DNA of 64,000 nucleotides from Paenibacillus_I sp035510375 (GTDB taxonomy: Bacteria; Bacillota; Bacilli; Paenibacillales; Paenibacillaceae): assembly GCF_035510375.1 (NCBI RefSeq), contig NZ_DATKHG010000003.1; one strand, written 5' to 3'. The translations under genes and the position numbers were made by a program. Numbering within the stretch: the stretch's first letter is position 1; each line of letters starts with the position of its first letter. The notes under the pieces are model-generated. The model saw nothing but the letters and a program-made list of their open reading frames with translations. It ran no database searches and was not told the origin of the DNA. Below, piece after piece: positions 1 through 7,406 of this stretch.

Positions 1-233
1 CAGTAGCCGCAATCCTCGGGGCACAGGCCGCTTTTGGCGTTGATGATCATGTTCAGCTTTACTTTTTTGCCGTAATAGTGTTTTCGGACCGTAAAAGCGG
101 CCTGCAGCAGCGGCAGCACTTCGTCGTCCGGCGCGCCGAGCACGGCGAGCCCTTCCTCCACCGACAGCAGGGTCCCGTCAAGCGCCAGCCGCGCCAACTT
201 CTGCCAATCGGTATGCATATTTATTGTCGTCAT
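1..233 (-). CDS. bioB: Biotin synthase, N-terminal part (runs off the window)
   Basis: Radical-SAM enzyme that inserts sulfur into dethiobiotin, the last step of biotin synthesis. Only the first 77 or so residues are in the window. They end in the family signature SGLCPEDCGYC, whose cysteines bind the [4Fe-4S] cluster that contacts SAM. The ATG at 233 lies one base past the bioD stop, so the gene is translationally coupled to bioD in a bioA-bioD-bioB operon. The remainder lies to the left of the window. Confidence 0.95.
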   Translation of the reverse strand, partial: MTTINMHTDWQKLARLALDGTLLSVEEGLAVLGAPDDEVLPLLQAAFTVRKHYYGKKVKLNMIINAKSGLCPEDCGY

Positions 234-234
234 T

Positions 235-966
235 TCAGTTGCCTCCCATTTCCTGTGATTCCAGCGCCAGCCGGACCGGCAGCAAATCGATCGCGTCCCT
301 CGCGGTCAGGCGCAACGTTTCGTTATTTTCAACAGGCACACGCGGAAAATGGCCCAGCACCTTCACATCCCCGTACCGCTCGATCAGCGCGGCGTTGGCG
401 GCGACGCTCGGATCGCCGGAGCTATGGTTCACCGGGCCGTCGTTCAACATGACACCGGTAATCGGAATCGACCGTTTGCGCAGCATTTCAATCGTCAGCA
501 GCGTATGATTGATGGTACCGAGCCCCGAACGCGCCACGATTAGCGCGGGTATGCCGAGAAACGCGATAAAGTCGGACACTAGCGCTTCCTCGGTCAGCGG
601 CACGGCAACGCCGCCCGCGCCTTCCACGAGCAGCGCATCGTATCGGCTGTTCAGCGGCTCGCCCGCCGCCGCCAAAGCCTCCATCGTCAGCGTGACGCCT
701 TCCTGGCTGGCCGCAAGGAAAGGTGCAAGCGGCGCACGGAACGAGAACGGTGCAACCGTCTCCGGCCGATCGGCCAGGCCCGCGCCGAGCAGCAGCCGGG
801 CGGCGTCGGACAATCCGCTTTCCGGCGATACGCCGGATTGGACCGGCTTCCATACGCCGGCGTTTATCCCTTCCGCCCGGAGCGCCGCGGTTAGAGCGGC
901 CGTCACCGTCGTTTTGCCTACCCCCGTATCGGTGCCCGTCACGAATATCCCGCGTATACGCCTCAT
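235..966 (-). CDS. bioD: Dethiobiotin synthetase
   Basis: ATP-dependent carboxylation of 7,8-diaminononanoate to dethiobiotin, in the cytoplasm. The 243-residue protein is normal length for the family. It starts with the P-loop FVTGTDTGVGKTTVTAAL (about residues 8-25) and carries the later GAGGVAVPL segment that binds the diaminononanoate. The start overlaps the bioA stop by four bases and the stop lies one base before bioB, so the three genes are one coupled operon under the BirA-type operator ahead of bioA. Confidence 0.95.
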   Translation of the reverse strand: MRRIRGIFVTGTDTGVGKTTVTAALTAALRAEGINAGVWKPVQSGVSPESGLSDAARLLLGAGLADRPETVAPFSFRAPLAPFLAASQEGVTLTMEALAAAGEPLNSRYDALLVEGAGGVAVPLTEEALVSDFIAFLGIPALIVARSGLGTINHTLLTIEMLRKRSIPITGVMLNDGPVNHSSGDPSVAANAALIERYGDVKVLGHFPRVPVENNETLRLTARDAIDLLPVRLALESQEMGGN

Positions 967-2312
967 CGTTCCGTCACGTCCCCGATCGCGGCCGTCAGAA
1001 TTCGGGTCATCGCGTCGAGTTCATCGATCGTGCTGGCCAGCGGCGGGATAAAGACGATGACGTTGCCTAACGGCCGCGTCAGCATTCCCAGCTCTCTTGC
1101 CCGTTGGCTTACACGCACGCCGATCCGCTCCTCCCAACCGTACGGCTCCTTCGTTCGCTTGTCGCGTACGAGCTCGATGCCGACCATGAGTCCCTTCTGT
1201 CGGATCTCGCCTAGATGCGGCCGATCCTCCAGCACCTCCAGCTTGCGCCGGACAAATGCCGCTTTGGATTCGACTCCTTCGACAACGCGATTTTTCTCGA
1301 GCAGCTCCAGGCTTGCAAGGGCAGCCGCGCAGCCAAGAGGATTGCCCGTGTAGGAATGCCCGTGAAAAAATGTCTTTTGCGCTTCATAATCGGCATAGAA
1401 GGCTTGATACACGTCGTCTGTGGCAAGCGTGGCGGCTACCGGCAGGTAACCGCCGGTAAGCCCTTTGCCGACGACCATAAGATCAGGGGCCACATCTTCC
1501 AGCCCGCAAGCGAACATGGCGCCGGTGCGCCCGAAGCCCGTCGCCACTTCATCGGCGATCAGCAGGACGCCGTAACGGCGGCATAGCGCGGCAATATCCC
1601 GAAGACAACCGGGCGGCATGACGACGATCCCTCCGGCCCCTTGCACAATCGGCTCCACGATAAGCGCCGCGATCTCGTCCGCCTTCCGCTCGAGACATGC
1701 ACGCAGTGCGGAGAGCGTGGCCTCCGCCGCGGCTTCCGCACCGCCCTCATGCCGGTAAGCGTATGGATAAGGAATCGTAAGCGAAGGAAACAGCAGCGGG
1801 CGAAACACGTCATGATACAGCGGAATCGAACCGACGCTGACGGCGCCGATCGTATCGCCGTGATACGCTTGCTCCATTGTTATGAAAGACGTCTTGCCGC
1901 GTATGCCGAGATTCCGCCAATATTGAAAAGCCATCTTAAGCGCAATCTCGACGCCCGTTGCCCCCGAGTCGGAATAAAATACTTTCGTCAATCCTTCAGG
2001 CGCAATGGCGGCAAGCTTACCCGCAAGCTCGACTGCAGGCACATTGGACATCCCGAGCAAAGTGGAATGAGCGACCTTGCCAAGCTGGCCGGTTACCGCC
2101 CGGTTCAACTCCGGAACGTTATGTCCGTGCACATTGAGCCAGACCGACGAGAAACCGTCGTAGTAGCCGCGGCCTTGAACGTCGTAAAGCATGACGCCGT
2201 CGCCCCGCTCGATGATGAGCGGCTCCGAGCGAACGTAATCTTTCATTTGCGTGAACGGGTGCCACAGATGAGCCTTGTCGATGGCTGCAAGTCTTTCGTA
2301 AGAAGTACTCAC
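963..2312 (-). CDS. bioA: Adenosylmethionine-8-amino-7-oxononanoate aminotransferase
   Basis: PLP enzyme that moves the amino group of SAM onto KAPA to give 7,8-diaminononanoate. The 449-residue protein has the class-III aminotransferase layout: HPFTQM near the N-terminus, the cofactor-contacting DEVATGFGRTG, and KGLTGGYLP, whose Lys forms the Schiff base. It is the first gene of the bio operon. The promoter and BirA operator lie 30-105 bases upstream. No bioF or bioW is visible, so KAPA synthesis must be encoded further left or elsewhere. Confidence 0.96.
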   Translation of the reverse strand: MSTSYERLAAIDKAHLWHPFTQMKDYVRSEPLIIERGDGVMLYDVQGRGYYDGFSSVWLNVHGHNVPELNRAVTGQLGKVAHSTLLGMSNVPAVELAGKLAAIAPEGLTKVFYSDSGATGVEIALKMAFQYWRNLGIRGKTSFITMEQAYHGDTIGAVSVGSIPLYHDVFRPLLFPSLTIPYPYAYRHEGGAEAAAEATLSALRACLERKADEIAALIVEPIVQGAGGIVVMPPGCLRDIAALCRRYGVLLIADEVATGFGRTGAMFACGLEDVAPDLMVVGKGLTGGYLPVAATLATDDVYQAFYADYEAQKTFFHGHSYTGNPLGCAAALASLELLEKNRVVEGVESKAAFVRRKLEVLEDRPHLGEIRQKGLMVGIELVRDKRTKEPYGWEERIGVRVSQRARELGMLTRPLGNVIVFIPPLASTIDELDAMTRILTAAIGDVTER

Positions 2313-2341
2313 GTTATCGAATCACCAACCGTATGTATTTT

Positions 2342-2416
2342 TTGTTAACCTCATATGAAATGAAAGGTTAACCGTTTTTACATTCGTATTCTAGCAAACC
2401 CGCTTCAGTCTGTAAA
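2342..2416 (-). promoter_or_regulatory. bioA promoter with BirA (biotin repressor) operator
   Basis: Read on the minus strand, TTTACA (2411-2416) and TAGAAT (2388-2393) are separated by 17 bases and form a sigma-A promoter. Immediately downstream, the inverted half-sites GGTTAACCG-type (2366-2374) and TTGTTAACC (2342-2350) are separated by 15 bases. This is the known BirA operator arrangement (TTGTTAACC, spacer, GGTTAAC). Biotin-loaded BirA bound here would block the operon near its transcription start. The half-sites are seen directly; repression is inferred from the family. Confidence 0.88.
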
Positions 2417-2596
2417 GTTTTACTATGGGGATGTGCCTGAAATGGTATACCGATGCCGCCTATTCGGCAGCCCCGAACGGCCTGCCGTCTGCAGCAGCTT
2501 ACGACCCGATGAAGAGATGTGCGGCCATACGAATGAAGAAGCTTTTTCCCGGCTTGAGCAATGGGAGAAGGCGACCAGGCCCTAATTGTCCACAGC
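2417..2596. other. Intergenic stretch without a recognised gene
   Basis: Between the bioA promoter and the terminator of the next minus-strand gene there is about 180 bases of GC-rich sequence. I see no ribosome binding site followed by a credible reading frame, no RNA gene and no repeat. Confidence 0.5.
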
Positions 2597-2625
2597 AAAA
2601 GGGCACCCCATCCGATGAGGCGCCC
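2597..2625 (-). terminator. Rho-independent terminator of the Gfo/Idh gene
   Basis: On the minus strand, GGGCGCC and GGGTGCCC (2601-2625) form a 7-bp stem with one G-U pair and a loop of about 10 bases. TTTT follows at once. It lies 22 bases past the stop of the oxidoreductase at 2647. Confidence 0.75.
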
Positions 2626-2646
2626 GCGCTTTTTCGTTGTATGCGC

Positions 2647-3666
2647 TTAGATATTAACGATTTTGCCGGTCTCCTGCGATTCGAACGCCGCCAGGATGAC
2701 CTTCAGCGATTTCAGCCCTTCTTCACCGGAAATGACCGGCGGCTGGCCCGAAATAATCGAATCCACGAATGCGTCGATAACGCCGCTCGTCGTTTGATTC
2801 TCATTCGTCGCGATGGCTCCGACCTTATACTTCTCCACGTTTCCGTTGCGCAGCTCAACGATGACCTGGTCTTCAGGGTCCGTGCCGATCTTCATGACGC
2901 CGTTCTCGCACCACAGCACCGTGCTGTTGTCCTCGCCTTTATAATACGTCCAGCTGGCGACCAGCGTGCCGATCGCGCCGCTCTTCATGCGGAGCACGCA
3001 TGTCGCGTTATCGTCCACTTCGGTCCCCTGCTTGTCGATCGTCCCGATGAAAGCGGCGATTTCCGCCACTTCGTCGCTCAGCAGGTAACGGATCAAATCC
3101 GCTTTATGTACGCCCAGGTCGCCCATTGCGCCCATGATCGCTTCTTCCTTGTTAAAAAACCAGCTGTTGCGTCCGTCTACGCTCCAGGCTTCCGGTCCCG
3201 GATGCCCGAACGACGTGCGGAACGAAATGACTTTGCCGAGCGAGCCGGAATCGAGCAGCTGCTTCGCCTTTACGTGCGGCGGCATCAAACGCTGATTATG
3301 CCCCACCATCAGGAAAACGCCGTTGTTCTTGGCCGCTTCGATCATGGCCAGCGCTTCTTCCTCGGTGGACGCCATCGGTTTCTCCACAAGCACATGGGCG
3401 CCGGCTTCGGCCGCCGCAATCGTCACGGGCGCATGGAGCGCATTCGGCAGGCACACGCTGACCGCATCCGGCTGCTCTTTCTCCAGCATCTCCTTGTAAT
3501 CGGTGTACGCCTTGGCGCCGTACTCGTCGGCATACTGCTGCGACCGCGCGGGCACCACGTCGCAGAAGGCGACGAGCTCCACGTTCGGATTCATGGCGTA
3601 TTCCGGAATGTGCCGGTGTTTGGAAATCGATCCGCAGCCGATCACGGCCACTCTAATCTTGGACAT
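2647..3666 (-). CDS. Gfo/Idh/MocA family NAD(P)-dependent oxidoreductase
   Basis: Probable sugar or inositol-type dehydrogenase of 339 residues, normal length. The N-terminal Rossmann fold opens with RVAVIGCGSISKHRH (GxGxxS type), followed by the family EKP motif (VLVEKPMAST, about residues 94-103) that holds the catalytic Lys. The C-terminal domain has GDLGVHKADL, with the His expected at the active site. It is a single gene with its own terminator. A possible promoter on the minus strand is TTGCGG (3724-3729), 18 bases, TATGAT (3700-3705). The substrate cannot be told from sequence. Confidence 0.85.
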   Translation of the reverse strand: MSKIRVAVIGCGSISKHRHIPEYAMNPNVELVAFCDVVPARSQQYADEYGAKAYTDYKEMLEKEQPDAVSVCLPNALHAPVTIAAAEAGAHVLVEKPMASTEEEALAMIEAAKNNGVFLMVGHNQRLMPPHVKAKQLLDSGSLGKVISFRTSFGHPGPEAWSVDGRNSWFFNKEEAIMGAMGDLGVHKADLIRYLLSDEVAEIAAFIGTIDKQGTEVDDNATCVLRMKSGAIGTLVASWTYYKGEDNSTVLWCENGVMKIGTDPEDQVIVELRNGNVEKYKVGAIATNENQTTSGVIDAFVDSIISGQPPVISGEEGLKSLKVILAAFESQETGKIVNI

Positions 3667-3770
3667 GTTTCATTCTCCTTTGATCGCCATATAACTGACA
3701 TCATACCTCTCTATTCTAATCTGCCGCAAACGCTTTGCCTAGATGCGATTTTGCCGTAAATTCCGGCGGT

Positions 3771-4268
3771 TCAGGAACCGCCGGGTTCGAGCTGGACGAC
3801 CGCCTGCTTGCCGCTCAGCTGAATGCCCGTCTTGGCCCGCCCGAACGGCTTCAGGTCGCGAATCAGCGCCTCAAGCAGCGTTTTCGCGGCGGCCCCTTCC
3901 TTCCCCTGGATACGCACGACGAACAGAACCTCGTCGCCGCCCTTCAAATGCCGCTCCGCCTGCTGCCGCTTCGTATCGTAATCGTGGTCTTCGATGCGCG
4001 GCGTAAGCCGAAGCTCCTTGACCTTGGGCGCCTGTTCCTTTTTGCGCGCCTGCTGCGCTTCCCGGACCGCGGCATCGGCGCCGATCAGCCGGCAGGGCGG
4101 CGGGCTGCTCATCAACGAGGTGCACACCAAGTCCACCTTCAGCTTCCTCGCCATGTCAAGCGCCTCCCTGGCAGCAACCACACCCAGATCCTCGCCGTTC
4201 AGGCCCGTGAGCAGCACTTCCCGCGCTTTAATCTGCTCATTACGAATCATTCCCGCCACCAACGTCAC
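3771..4268 (-). CDS. Divergent second translation initiation factor IF-3
   Basis: IF-3 binds the 30S subunit, checks the start codon and keeps the subunits apart. Both domains are recognisable: the N-terminal MIRNEQIKAREVLLTG with CRLI in place of the usual VCRIMDYGK segment, then VKELRLTPRIEDHDYDTK, close to the standard IF-3 C-domain. It is not followed by rpmI and rplT, the normal partners of infC, so this is probably an additional, diverged copy. The signature loop after CRL is GADAAVREAQQ and lacks the usual Asp-Tyr-Gly-Lys. The start is uncertain: GTG 4268 or TTG 4262 behind GGAAGGG, or ATG 4250. Confidence 0.85.
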   Translation of the reverse strand: MTLVAGMIRNEQIKAREVLLTGLNGEDLGVVAAREALDMARKLKVDLVCTSLMSSPPPCRLIGADAAVREAQQARKKEQAPKVKELRLTPRIEDHDYDTKRQQAERHLKGGDEVLFVVRIQGKEGAAAKTLLEALIRDLKPFGRAKTGIQLSGKQAVVQLEPGGS

Positions 4269-4300
4269 CCTTCCTGCCGCTCCACCCTCGTTATGCGGCC

Positions 4301-4329
4301 GTTATATCCAAATAACCCATACCCGTCAA
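4301..4329 (-). promoter_or_regulatory. Sigma-A promoter of the IF-3 paralogue
   Basis: On the minus strand TTGACG (4324-4329), a 17-base spacer and TATAAC (4301-4306) make a near-consensus promoter about 35 bases before the IF-3 start. This shows that the gene is transcribed on its own. Confidence 0.7.
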
Positions 4330-4362
4330 GCGGAACGATCGGCATCCGCCGCACGCCATCCG

Positions 4363-4428
4363 CTACGTCTCGCCAATCAATCGGTTTGCCAGCGGCCGGC
4401 TGCATTCCATGAAATATTTTGCCGCCAT
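4363..4428 (-). CDS. Possible 21-residue peptide upstream of the IF-3 paralogue
   Basis: ATG at 4428 sits 6 bases behind GGAGG (ACGGAGGTCCGAAATG) and opens a 21-codon frame, MAAKYFMECSRPLANRLIGET. The ribosome binding site is the main reason to list it. It lies upstream of the IF-3 promoter and downstream of the terminator at 4475, so it would need its own promoter, which I do not see. It may be a remnant of a longer gene. Confidence 0.25.
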   Translation of the reverse strand: MAAKYFMECSRPLANRLIGET

Positions 4429-4474
4429 TTCGGACCTCCGTCAGTTAATTTTGCTTATCGTCTGCGCTTAACAC

Positions 4475-4497
4475 AAAAACCGCCGAAGGGCGGTTTT
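4475..4497 (-). terminator. Terminator closing the esterase-glycosylase-deacetylase operon
   Basis: Perfect 9-bp stem AAAACCGCC (4476-4484) / GGCGGTTTT (4489-4497) with a 4-base loop. On the minus strand the right arm ends in a T run (GGCGGTTTTTG). It follows the stop of the small frame at 4505 by a few bases. Its symmetry could also stop plus-strand transcripts. Confidence 0.85.
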
Positions 4498-4504
4498 CTG
4501 GCGC

Positions 4505-4663
4505 TTAAGCGAGCCTGCCGATAAGCACCCAAAAGGACAATGCGCCGGCCAGCCCCGTATATCCGCACAGCAGGTTCACGGAAGCGCTCCGGCTGACGCC
4601 GAACACGCCGGCGATTTGCGGAAAGGATCCTTCTTTATGTTCGGCTGCGATTCCGGTGGACAT
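4505..4663 (-). CDS. Small 52-residue protein with one hydrophobic segment
   Basis: The ATG at 4663 lies two bases after the deacetylase stop, and the frame ends just before the terminator at 4475, so it is the natural last gene of the operon. The protein starts MSTGIAAEHKEGSFPQ, and its C-terminal half (VNLLCGYTGLAGALSFWVLIG) is hydrophobic enough to span the membrane. There is no clear ribosome binding site, so it would depend on coupling to the gene upstream. No family is recognised. Confidence 0.45.
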   Translation of the reverse strand: MSTGIAAEHKEGSFPQIAGVFGVSRSASVNLLCGYTGLAGALSFWVLIGRLA

Positions 4664-4665
4664 TT

Positions 4666-5364
4666 TCACAACAAATTATCGAATTGTTCGGTCTCGCCCG
4701 CTTCCGGCCAATCCTTTCCGTTCATCCACCGCAGCGCAAACGACTCAAACCGCCTGTTCTCGGGACATTCGCGCAAGTCTCCGAAATATCGCCGGATCGC
4801 CTCGATTTGGGACCGGTGGGCCCGCAGCGCGGCGGCTTTCACTTCCCATAACGGCTTGACGTCCATGCTCAAGACCGGGCGGACGCCGTTTGCCGTGAGC
4901 GTTTCGGAACAGACGACCAACAGTTGTTGGACGGATGCACACCTGCCGCCGGTTACCGCTTTCGTCACGGCAGCCGAGACTGCCATATGATCAGGATGAA
5001 AGTTGCCGCCGTCTTCCGGGAAGGTGACGACCGTATCAAGCCGGTGCCGGTTGATGAAGTCGGCGACGCCGCTGACGAAAGCTTCCGCGTCGGCCTCCTT
5101 CAGCTTGCCGTCCGGGTATCCGAGATATTCAACGCCGGCGAGCCCGAGGATGCGCGCGGCTTCCGCCATTTCGCGCTCGCGCAGCTCCCCGAGCTCGCGG
5201 CGGTTCAGGTGGCGGTACTCTCCGTTATTCTGGCCCGCGTCGCCCCGGCTGGCCAGCAGCAGCACGGGCTCCCGTCCTTTGTCGGCCAAGCCGCGGATAA
5301 GCGCCGCGCTCAGGAACGATTCATCGTCGGGGTGGGCGTAGGCAAAACCGAATCGCGCTTCCAT
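4666..5364 (-). CDS. PIG-L/LmbE-family deacetylase, BshB-like
   Basis: Zinc-dependent de-N-acetylase of 232 residues. The N-terminal AHPDDES (about residues 10-16) and the later HPDHM supply the metal-binding His and Asp of the family, and Asp in DDE is the catalytic base. In Bacillus, members of this size remove acetyl from GlcNAc-malate in bacillithiol synthesis or act on related conjugates. A bacillithiol role fits the ypdA gene at 13.4 kb but is inferred. It lies 46 bases after the glycosylase gene, on the same strand. Confidence 0.8.
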   Translation of the reverse strand: MEARFGFAYAHPDDESFLSAALIRGLADKGREPVLLLASRGDAGQNNGEYRHLNRRELGELREREMAEAARILGLAGVEYLGYPDGKLKEADAEAFVSGVADFINRHRLDTVVTFPEDGGNFHPDHMAVSAAVTKAVTGGRCASVQQLLVVCSETLTANGVRPVLSMDVKPLWEVKAAALRAHRSQIEAIRRYFGDLRECPENRRFESFALRWMNGKDWPEAGETEQFDNLL

Positions 5365-5410
5365 TCCGGCCCTCCTGTCATTTGCACAGATGTTGTTATT
5401 AACTCAACTT

Positions 5411-5965
5411 TCACTCATACGCTCCCGTGAAACGCCACGGAAGATCGGCCCCGGCCTTTATGCCGACTCGGCCGCTCGCCGCACAAGCATAACGGCGGTC
5501 CGGCGGCTCGACGGTTAACGTCTCGCTGCCGGCGGCGAACAGGTCGAGCCCGTTATGGGACAGATCGATGCCGAGCGCCTTCGCCAGCTTGCCCGGGCCA
5601 TCCGTCAAGCGGCTGTCGGGGGCTCCGGGACGGTTCAAGCGAAGAAGCCCGATCCCCTGCTCCGCCGCCGCCGCCCGGATCAGGACGGCGCCCGGTTCGC
5701 CCGGCGGATGGGCAACGATATTCATGCAATGATGCATCCCGTAAATAAAATAAACATATAAGCACCCTACTGCTCCGAACATCGGCTTGTTGCGCGGCGT
5801 GGGGCCGCGATACGCGTGGCTGGCGGGGTCGTCCGCCCCGCGGTAAGCTTCCGTTTCCGTAATGCGCACGCGTATCGTACCGTGGCCGGTTCGCCGGACA
5901 AGCTTGCAGCCGATCAGTTCCTCCGCTACGATCACGGGATCGCGCGCGAAAAAATGTCTGTCCAT
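5411..5965 (-). CDS. DNA-3-methyladenine glycosylase (AAG/MPG family)
   Basis: Base-excision repair enzyme that removes alkylated purines. The protein matches the single-domain AAG family: FFARDPVIVAEELIGCKL at the start, the catalytic segment VRITETEAYRGADDPASHA with its Glu, the DNA-intercalating region CLYVYFIYGMHHCMN, and LTDGPGKLAKALGI. ATG 5965 gives 184 residues and starts where family members start. In-frame ATGs at 5995 and 6034 overlap the esterase gene. It follows the esterase stop by 8 bases, so it is in the same operon. Confidence 0.92.
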   Translation of the reverse strand: MDRHFFARDPVIVAEELIGCKLVRRTGHGTIRVRITETEAYRGADDPASHAYRGPTPRNKPMFGAVGCLYVYFIYGMHHCMNIVAHPPGEPGAVLIRAAAAEQGIGLLRLNRPGAPDSRLTDGPGKLAKALGIDLSHNGLDLFAAGSETLTVEPPDRRYACAASGRVGIKAGADLPWRFTGAYE

Positions 5966-5973
5966 GGGAGCCG

Positions 5974-6756
5974 CTACCTGCGAAGCGGAAGCCATTCCAG
6001 CACCCGTTGAATATGGTCGTCCCAATACCCCCACTCATGATCGCCTTTATCGTAAACGGCCGTCAGATCATAGCTTGTCTTGCGGCAGGTTTCCGTAAAC
6101 GCCACATTATCCTCATGCAGAAAATCTTCCGTTCCGCAGCACTGATAAAGCTTCGGCTTCGGCTTATCCGACGCCTCCCCCTGCTCGAGCAGCCACAACA
6201 GGTCGTTCTCCGTTCCGGCTATGTCCTCTTTGCCGTAAATGAACCCGAACAGATCGGTCTCCCATTCGATTTTCGGCTTGCGGACATGGCTCGCCATATC
6301 GAGCGCGCCCGACAGGCTCGCCGCCGCCGCGAAATGCTCGGGCCGGCGCAGCGCCCATTTGAAAGCGCCGTAGCCGCCCATCGACAGCCCCGCCACGAAA
6401 TTATCCTCCCGCCTGTCCGATAGCGGAAAAAACGAACGAGCCAGCGCCGGCAGCTCGTCCGACAGGAACGTCCAGTAACGCTCCCCGAATTTCATGTCGG
6501 TATAAAAACTGCGGTGCACCTGCGGCATGACGACGGCCAGCCCGTAAGGAGCGGCATAACGCTCGATCGACGTCCGGCGAAGCCAGATGGAATCGTCGTC
6601 GCTGAGCCCGTGCAGAAGATAGAGCGTCGGATGCTTGCCTCCGCCCGCGCGGTTTTCCAGGCCGATCTGCGTTCGGGTCGCCTGCGGCAAAATGACCGTC
6701 ATCGTCGTGTTCAGGCCGAGCACCTCGGAATAAAAATGACATTGGAGCAAAGCCAC
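5974..6756 (-). CDS. Alpha/beta-hydrolase esterase (esterase D / tributyrin esterase type)
   Basis: Cytoplasmic carboxylesterase of 260 residues. It shows the oxyanion-hole segment LYLLHGLSDDDSIWL, the nucleophile elbow GLSMGGYGAFKWAL (Ser about 124) and a C-terminal GDHEWGYWDDHI with the catalytic His; the acid is probably the Asp in GTEDFL. This family resembles S-formylglutathione hydrolase and small-ester esterases. It is the first gene of a minus-strand operon with the glycosylase and the deacetylase. The natural substrate is unknown. Confidence 0.85.
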   Translation of the reverse strand: MALLQCHFYSEVLGLNTTMTVILPQATRTQIGLENRAGGGKHPTLYLLHGLSDDDSIWLRRTSIERYAAPYGLAVVMPQVHRSFYTDMKFGERYWTFLSDELPALARSFFPLSDRREDNFVAGLSMGGYGAFKWALRRPEHFAAAASLSGALDMASHVRKPKIEWETDLFGFIYGKEDIAGTENDLLWLLEQGEASDKPKPKLYQCCGTEDFLHEDNVAFTETCRKTSYDLTAVYDKGDHEWGYWDDHIQRVLEWLPLRR

Positions 6757-6839
6757 TTGAAAGTCGCCTCCCGGTTAAGTATAAGTATAGAACAAGCTAA
6801 AGTGCACGAACATTAACCAACCGTCAGGGGGCCGGCGTC

Positions 6840-7394
6840 ATGAAGCTAATTACGATTTCAGAGTGGGACGAGCAGTTCTGGCAGCGCGCCGAACCGATCT
6901 ACGACCGCGCTTTTCCCCGGGAAGGACGCAAACCGGACGCGCTCATCCGGCGCATGCTCGAGCGCGGCATCGGCAGGCTCCATCTGGGCGAAGACGGTCG
7001 GGGCGCGGTGGCCATGGCGCTGACCGGTGTAACGGAGCAAGGCGAAGCGCTGATCATCGATTATTTGGCCGTGCGCGCCGATTTGCGCGGGCAAGGCGCC
7101 GGACGGGAATTTCTCGCGCTGATCAGGCAGTGGGCGGAGCATTCTTCAGGCCTCGCCGGCATCATCATCGAGGTCGAGTCGGATGCGACGCCGGACAATC
7201 TCGCACGCATCGCCTTCTGGGAATCGTGCGGCTTCGTCGCGACCGATTATGTCCACCGATACTTCTGGGTGCCGGAGCCGTACCGCGCGATGGTGCTGCG
7301 CTTCCGGGACGGCGACGACTCGCTGCCGCTCGACGGGGAGCTTCTCTTCCGGCACATTAACGCATTCCATGCAAAAGCCTACCGCAAACGGTAG
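6840..7394 (+). CDS. GNAT-family N-acetyltransferase
   Basis: The 184-residue protein has a GNAT core: the beta4 strand ALIIDYLAVRADLRGQGAGREFLALI carries the acetyl-CoA loop (R-G-Q-G-A-G, about residues 84-90), followed by VESDATPDNLARIAFWESCGF. ATG 6840 follows GTCAGGGGGCCGGCGTC. It is divergent from the esterase operon and stands alone. The acceptor substrate is unknown. Confidence 0.85.
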   Translation: MKLITISEWDEQFWQRAEPIYDRAFPREGRKPDALIRRMLERGIGRLHLGEDGRGAVAMALTGVTEQGEALIIDYLAVRADLRGQGAGREFLALIRQWAEHSSGLAGIIIEVESDATPDNLARIAFWESCGFVATDYVHRYFWVPEPYRAMVLRFRDGDDSLPLDGELLFRHINAFHAKAYRKR

Positions 7395-7396
7395 GC
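7373..7396 (-). terminator. Terminator of the aldo/keto reductase gene, inside the GNAT 3' end
   Basis: GCCTACCG (7377-7384) and CGGTAGGC (7389-7396) make a perfect 8-bp stem with loop CAAA. On the minus strand it is followed by TTTT. It overlaps the last codons and the stop of the convergent GNAT gene, so the two convergent genes share their ends. Confidence 0.75.
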
Positions 7397-7406
7397 CGCC
7401 ATTCAT

